Part shown: positions 63,099-64,000 of the stretch, piece after piece | How the letters are laid out: each line of letters opens with the position of its first letter | How positions within the stretch are numbered: position 1 is the first letter of the stretch | From: Auraticoccus monumenti | GTDB taxonomy: Bacteria; Actinomycetota; Actinomycetes; Propionibacteriales; Propionibacteriaceae | Length of the DNA: 64,000 nt | Direction of reading: 5' to 3' | Assembly (NCBI RefSeq): GCF_900101785.1 | Contig: NZ_LT629688.1 | Span: 868,001 to 932,000 of the forward strand | Translations under genes and position numbers: made by a program | Notes under the pieces: model-generated | The model's input: the letters and a program-made list of their open reading frames with translations, nothing else | Told to the model about the DNA's origin: nothing | Databases searched by the model: none

Positions 63099-64000
63099 GT
63101 GGACACCGTGACCGGGTGCTGTGGCACCGGCCGAGGGGATCTCCCCGGGGCGCCGACGGACGCCGCGCCCGCACCGGGGACCAGGACGGTGGCCGGCGCG
63201 GCCGATCCCAGCCCGCGATCACCGCTGGTCGAGGTGCCCGCTGGGAGCTTCTGGATGGGCTCGGAGGACCCCGACGGCTTCCCGGCCGACGGCGAGGGTC
63301 CGGTCCGGCAGGTGTCCACCCGGGCTTTCGCCATCGCGGCGCACGCGGTCACCAACGCCGACTTCGCGGAGTTCGTCGAGGCCACCGCGTACCGCACCGA
63401 CGCCGAGCGCTTCGGCTGGTCCTTCGTCTTCCACCTGCTGGTGCACCCCCGCGCCCGGCGCCACGTGATGGCGGAGCGGGTGCCCGGTGCGCCCTGGTGG
63501 CGGGCGGTGCGGGGTGCCACGTGGTTCGCTCCCGGCGGCCCGGGTTCGGACGTCGCCAGGCTGGCCGACCACCCCGTGGTGCACGTCTCCCACGCCGACG
63601 CGCTCGCCTACGCGGGCTGGCGCGGGGCCCGGCTGCCCACCGAGGCCGAGTGGGAGCGCGCGGCCCGCGGTGGCCTGGAGGGCGCCGTCTACCCCTGGGG
63701 TGACGAGCTGACCCCGGGCGGGGAGCACCGGGCCAACATCTGGCAGGGTCGTTTCCCCGAGGACAACACCGAGGCCGACGGATGGTTGGGGACCGCCCCG
63801 GTGGACGCCTTCGCTCCCAACGGCTGGGGCCTGTACGGCACGTCGGGCAACGTGTGGGAGTGGACCGGCGACCTGTTCTCGGCCACGTACCACCGTCACG
63901 ACAAGCCGGCCACCCGTCAAGACCCCCGCGGCCCCCGCTATGGGCAGGCCCGGGTGGTCCGTGGGGGCTCCTACCTCTGCCACCACTCCTACTGCAACCG
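63099..64000 (+). CDS. formylglycine-generating enzyme (SUMF1/FGE family), 3' truncated by window edge
   Basis: The frame from GTG 63099 (TAGCAT 6 nt upstream, leaderless) is open to the last base, so about 300 residues are seen. An N-terminal CCGTGRGDLPG stretch is followed by the FGE-sulfatase domain: PLVEVPAGSFWMGSEDPDGF, FAIAAHAVTNADFAEFVEAT, RLPTEAEWERAARGG, GLYGTSGNVWEWTGDLFS and GGSYLCHHSYCNR. The last run carries both active-site cysteines (Cys-x4-Cys) that bind copper in true FGEs, which convert a sulfatase Cys to formylglycine. No sulfatase gene is in the window; it may lie just beyond the end. Confidence 0.93.
   Translation, partial: MDTVTGCCGTGRGDLPGAPTDAAPAPGTRTVAGAADPSPRSPLVEVPAGSFWMGSEDPDGFPADGEGPVRQVSTRAFAIAAHAVTNADFAEFVEATAYRTDAERFGWSFVFHLLVHPRARRHVMAERVPGAPWWRAVRGATWFAPGGPGSDVARLADHPVVHVSHADALAYAGWRGARLPTEAEWERAARGGLEGAVYPWGDELTPGGEHRANIWQGRFPEDNTEADGWLGTAPVDAFAPNGWGLYGTSGNVWEWTGDLFSATYHRHDKPATRQDPRGPRYGQARVVRGGSYLCHHSYCN

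Overview
This window is the replication-origin region of a high-GC actinobacterial chromosome. The core order is gyrA-gyrB ... dciA-recF-gnd-dnaN-oriC-dnaA on the minus strand, then rpmH-rnpA-yidD-yidC-jag-rsmG ... parA-parB on the plus strand. That order, a gnd gene between dnaN and recF, a DUF3566 gene plus tRNA-Ile next to gyrA, and a DLW-39-type micro-protein all fit Actinobacteria, most likely Propionibacteriales. The genus cannot be fixed from sequence alone. I see no insertion sequence, prophage or CRISPR array.

Layout. 1-9 kb: the end of a LuxR regulator; an ECF sigma factor gene fused to an anti-sigma-like zinc finger and a Pro-rich tail, broken by a 1-nt frameshift; an HTTM/DUF5819 membrane pair; and a 1038-residue sortase-anchored surface protein with a very long Ala/Asp/Ser region. 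9.3-15.4 kb: tRNA-Ile, DUF3566, gyrA, gyrB. 15.7-19.5 kb: a block of uncharacterised membrane genes and an EcsC-like gene. 19.5-26 kb: dciA, recF, gnd, dnaN, oriC (23.5-24.4 kb), dnaA. 26-32 kb: rpmH to rsmG, an orphan small gene, parA and parB with two parS sites. 32-43 kb: DUF3817, a divergent NagK-like/NagZ-like pair, a methyltransferase, DUF4287, an SDR/LysR divergent pair, cupin, a potassium-channel-like protein, SURF1, a D-Ala-D-Ala-ligase-like ATP-grasp and a PLP aminotransferase. 43-50 kb: a GNAT-like protein, a heterodimeric ABC exporter with one dead nucleotide-binding domain, trxA/trxB and a PCD-VOC-VOC fusion. 51-56 kb: a secreted phytase-esterase/GDPD fusion, a VOC protein, an NTF2/NmrA/TetR operon with a clear operator in its promoter, and an SRPBCC protein. 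56.5-64 kb: micro-proteins, a membrane-anchored molybdopterin oxidoreductase, a HEAT/LRR-like protein, a FAS1 lipoprotein-sigK-rskA operon and the start of a formylglycine-generating enzyme gene.

The main observations are: (1) the molybdopterin oxidoreductase and the FAS1-sigK-rskA operon carry the same CCATCC-N16-CGAAC promoter-like element, which suggests a local SigK regulon; (2) at least thirteen genes have a TANNNT -10 element 6-9 nt before the start codon, indicating widespread leaderless transcripts; (3) the ABC exporter has an extremely asymmetric ATPase pair; (4) the ECF sigma/anti-sigma fusion has a clean single-base frameshift; (5) a TetR-type palindrome sits exactly inside a -35/-10 spacer; (6) parS sites lie at the 5' end of parA. 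No wholly new defence or mobile system is evident. Nearly all of the window is chromosomal core plus lineage-specific accessory genes.
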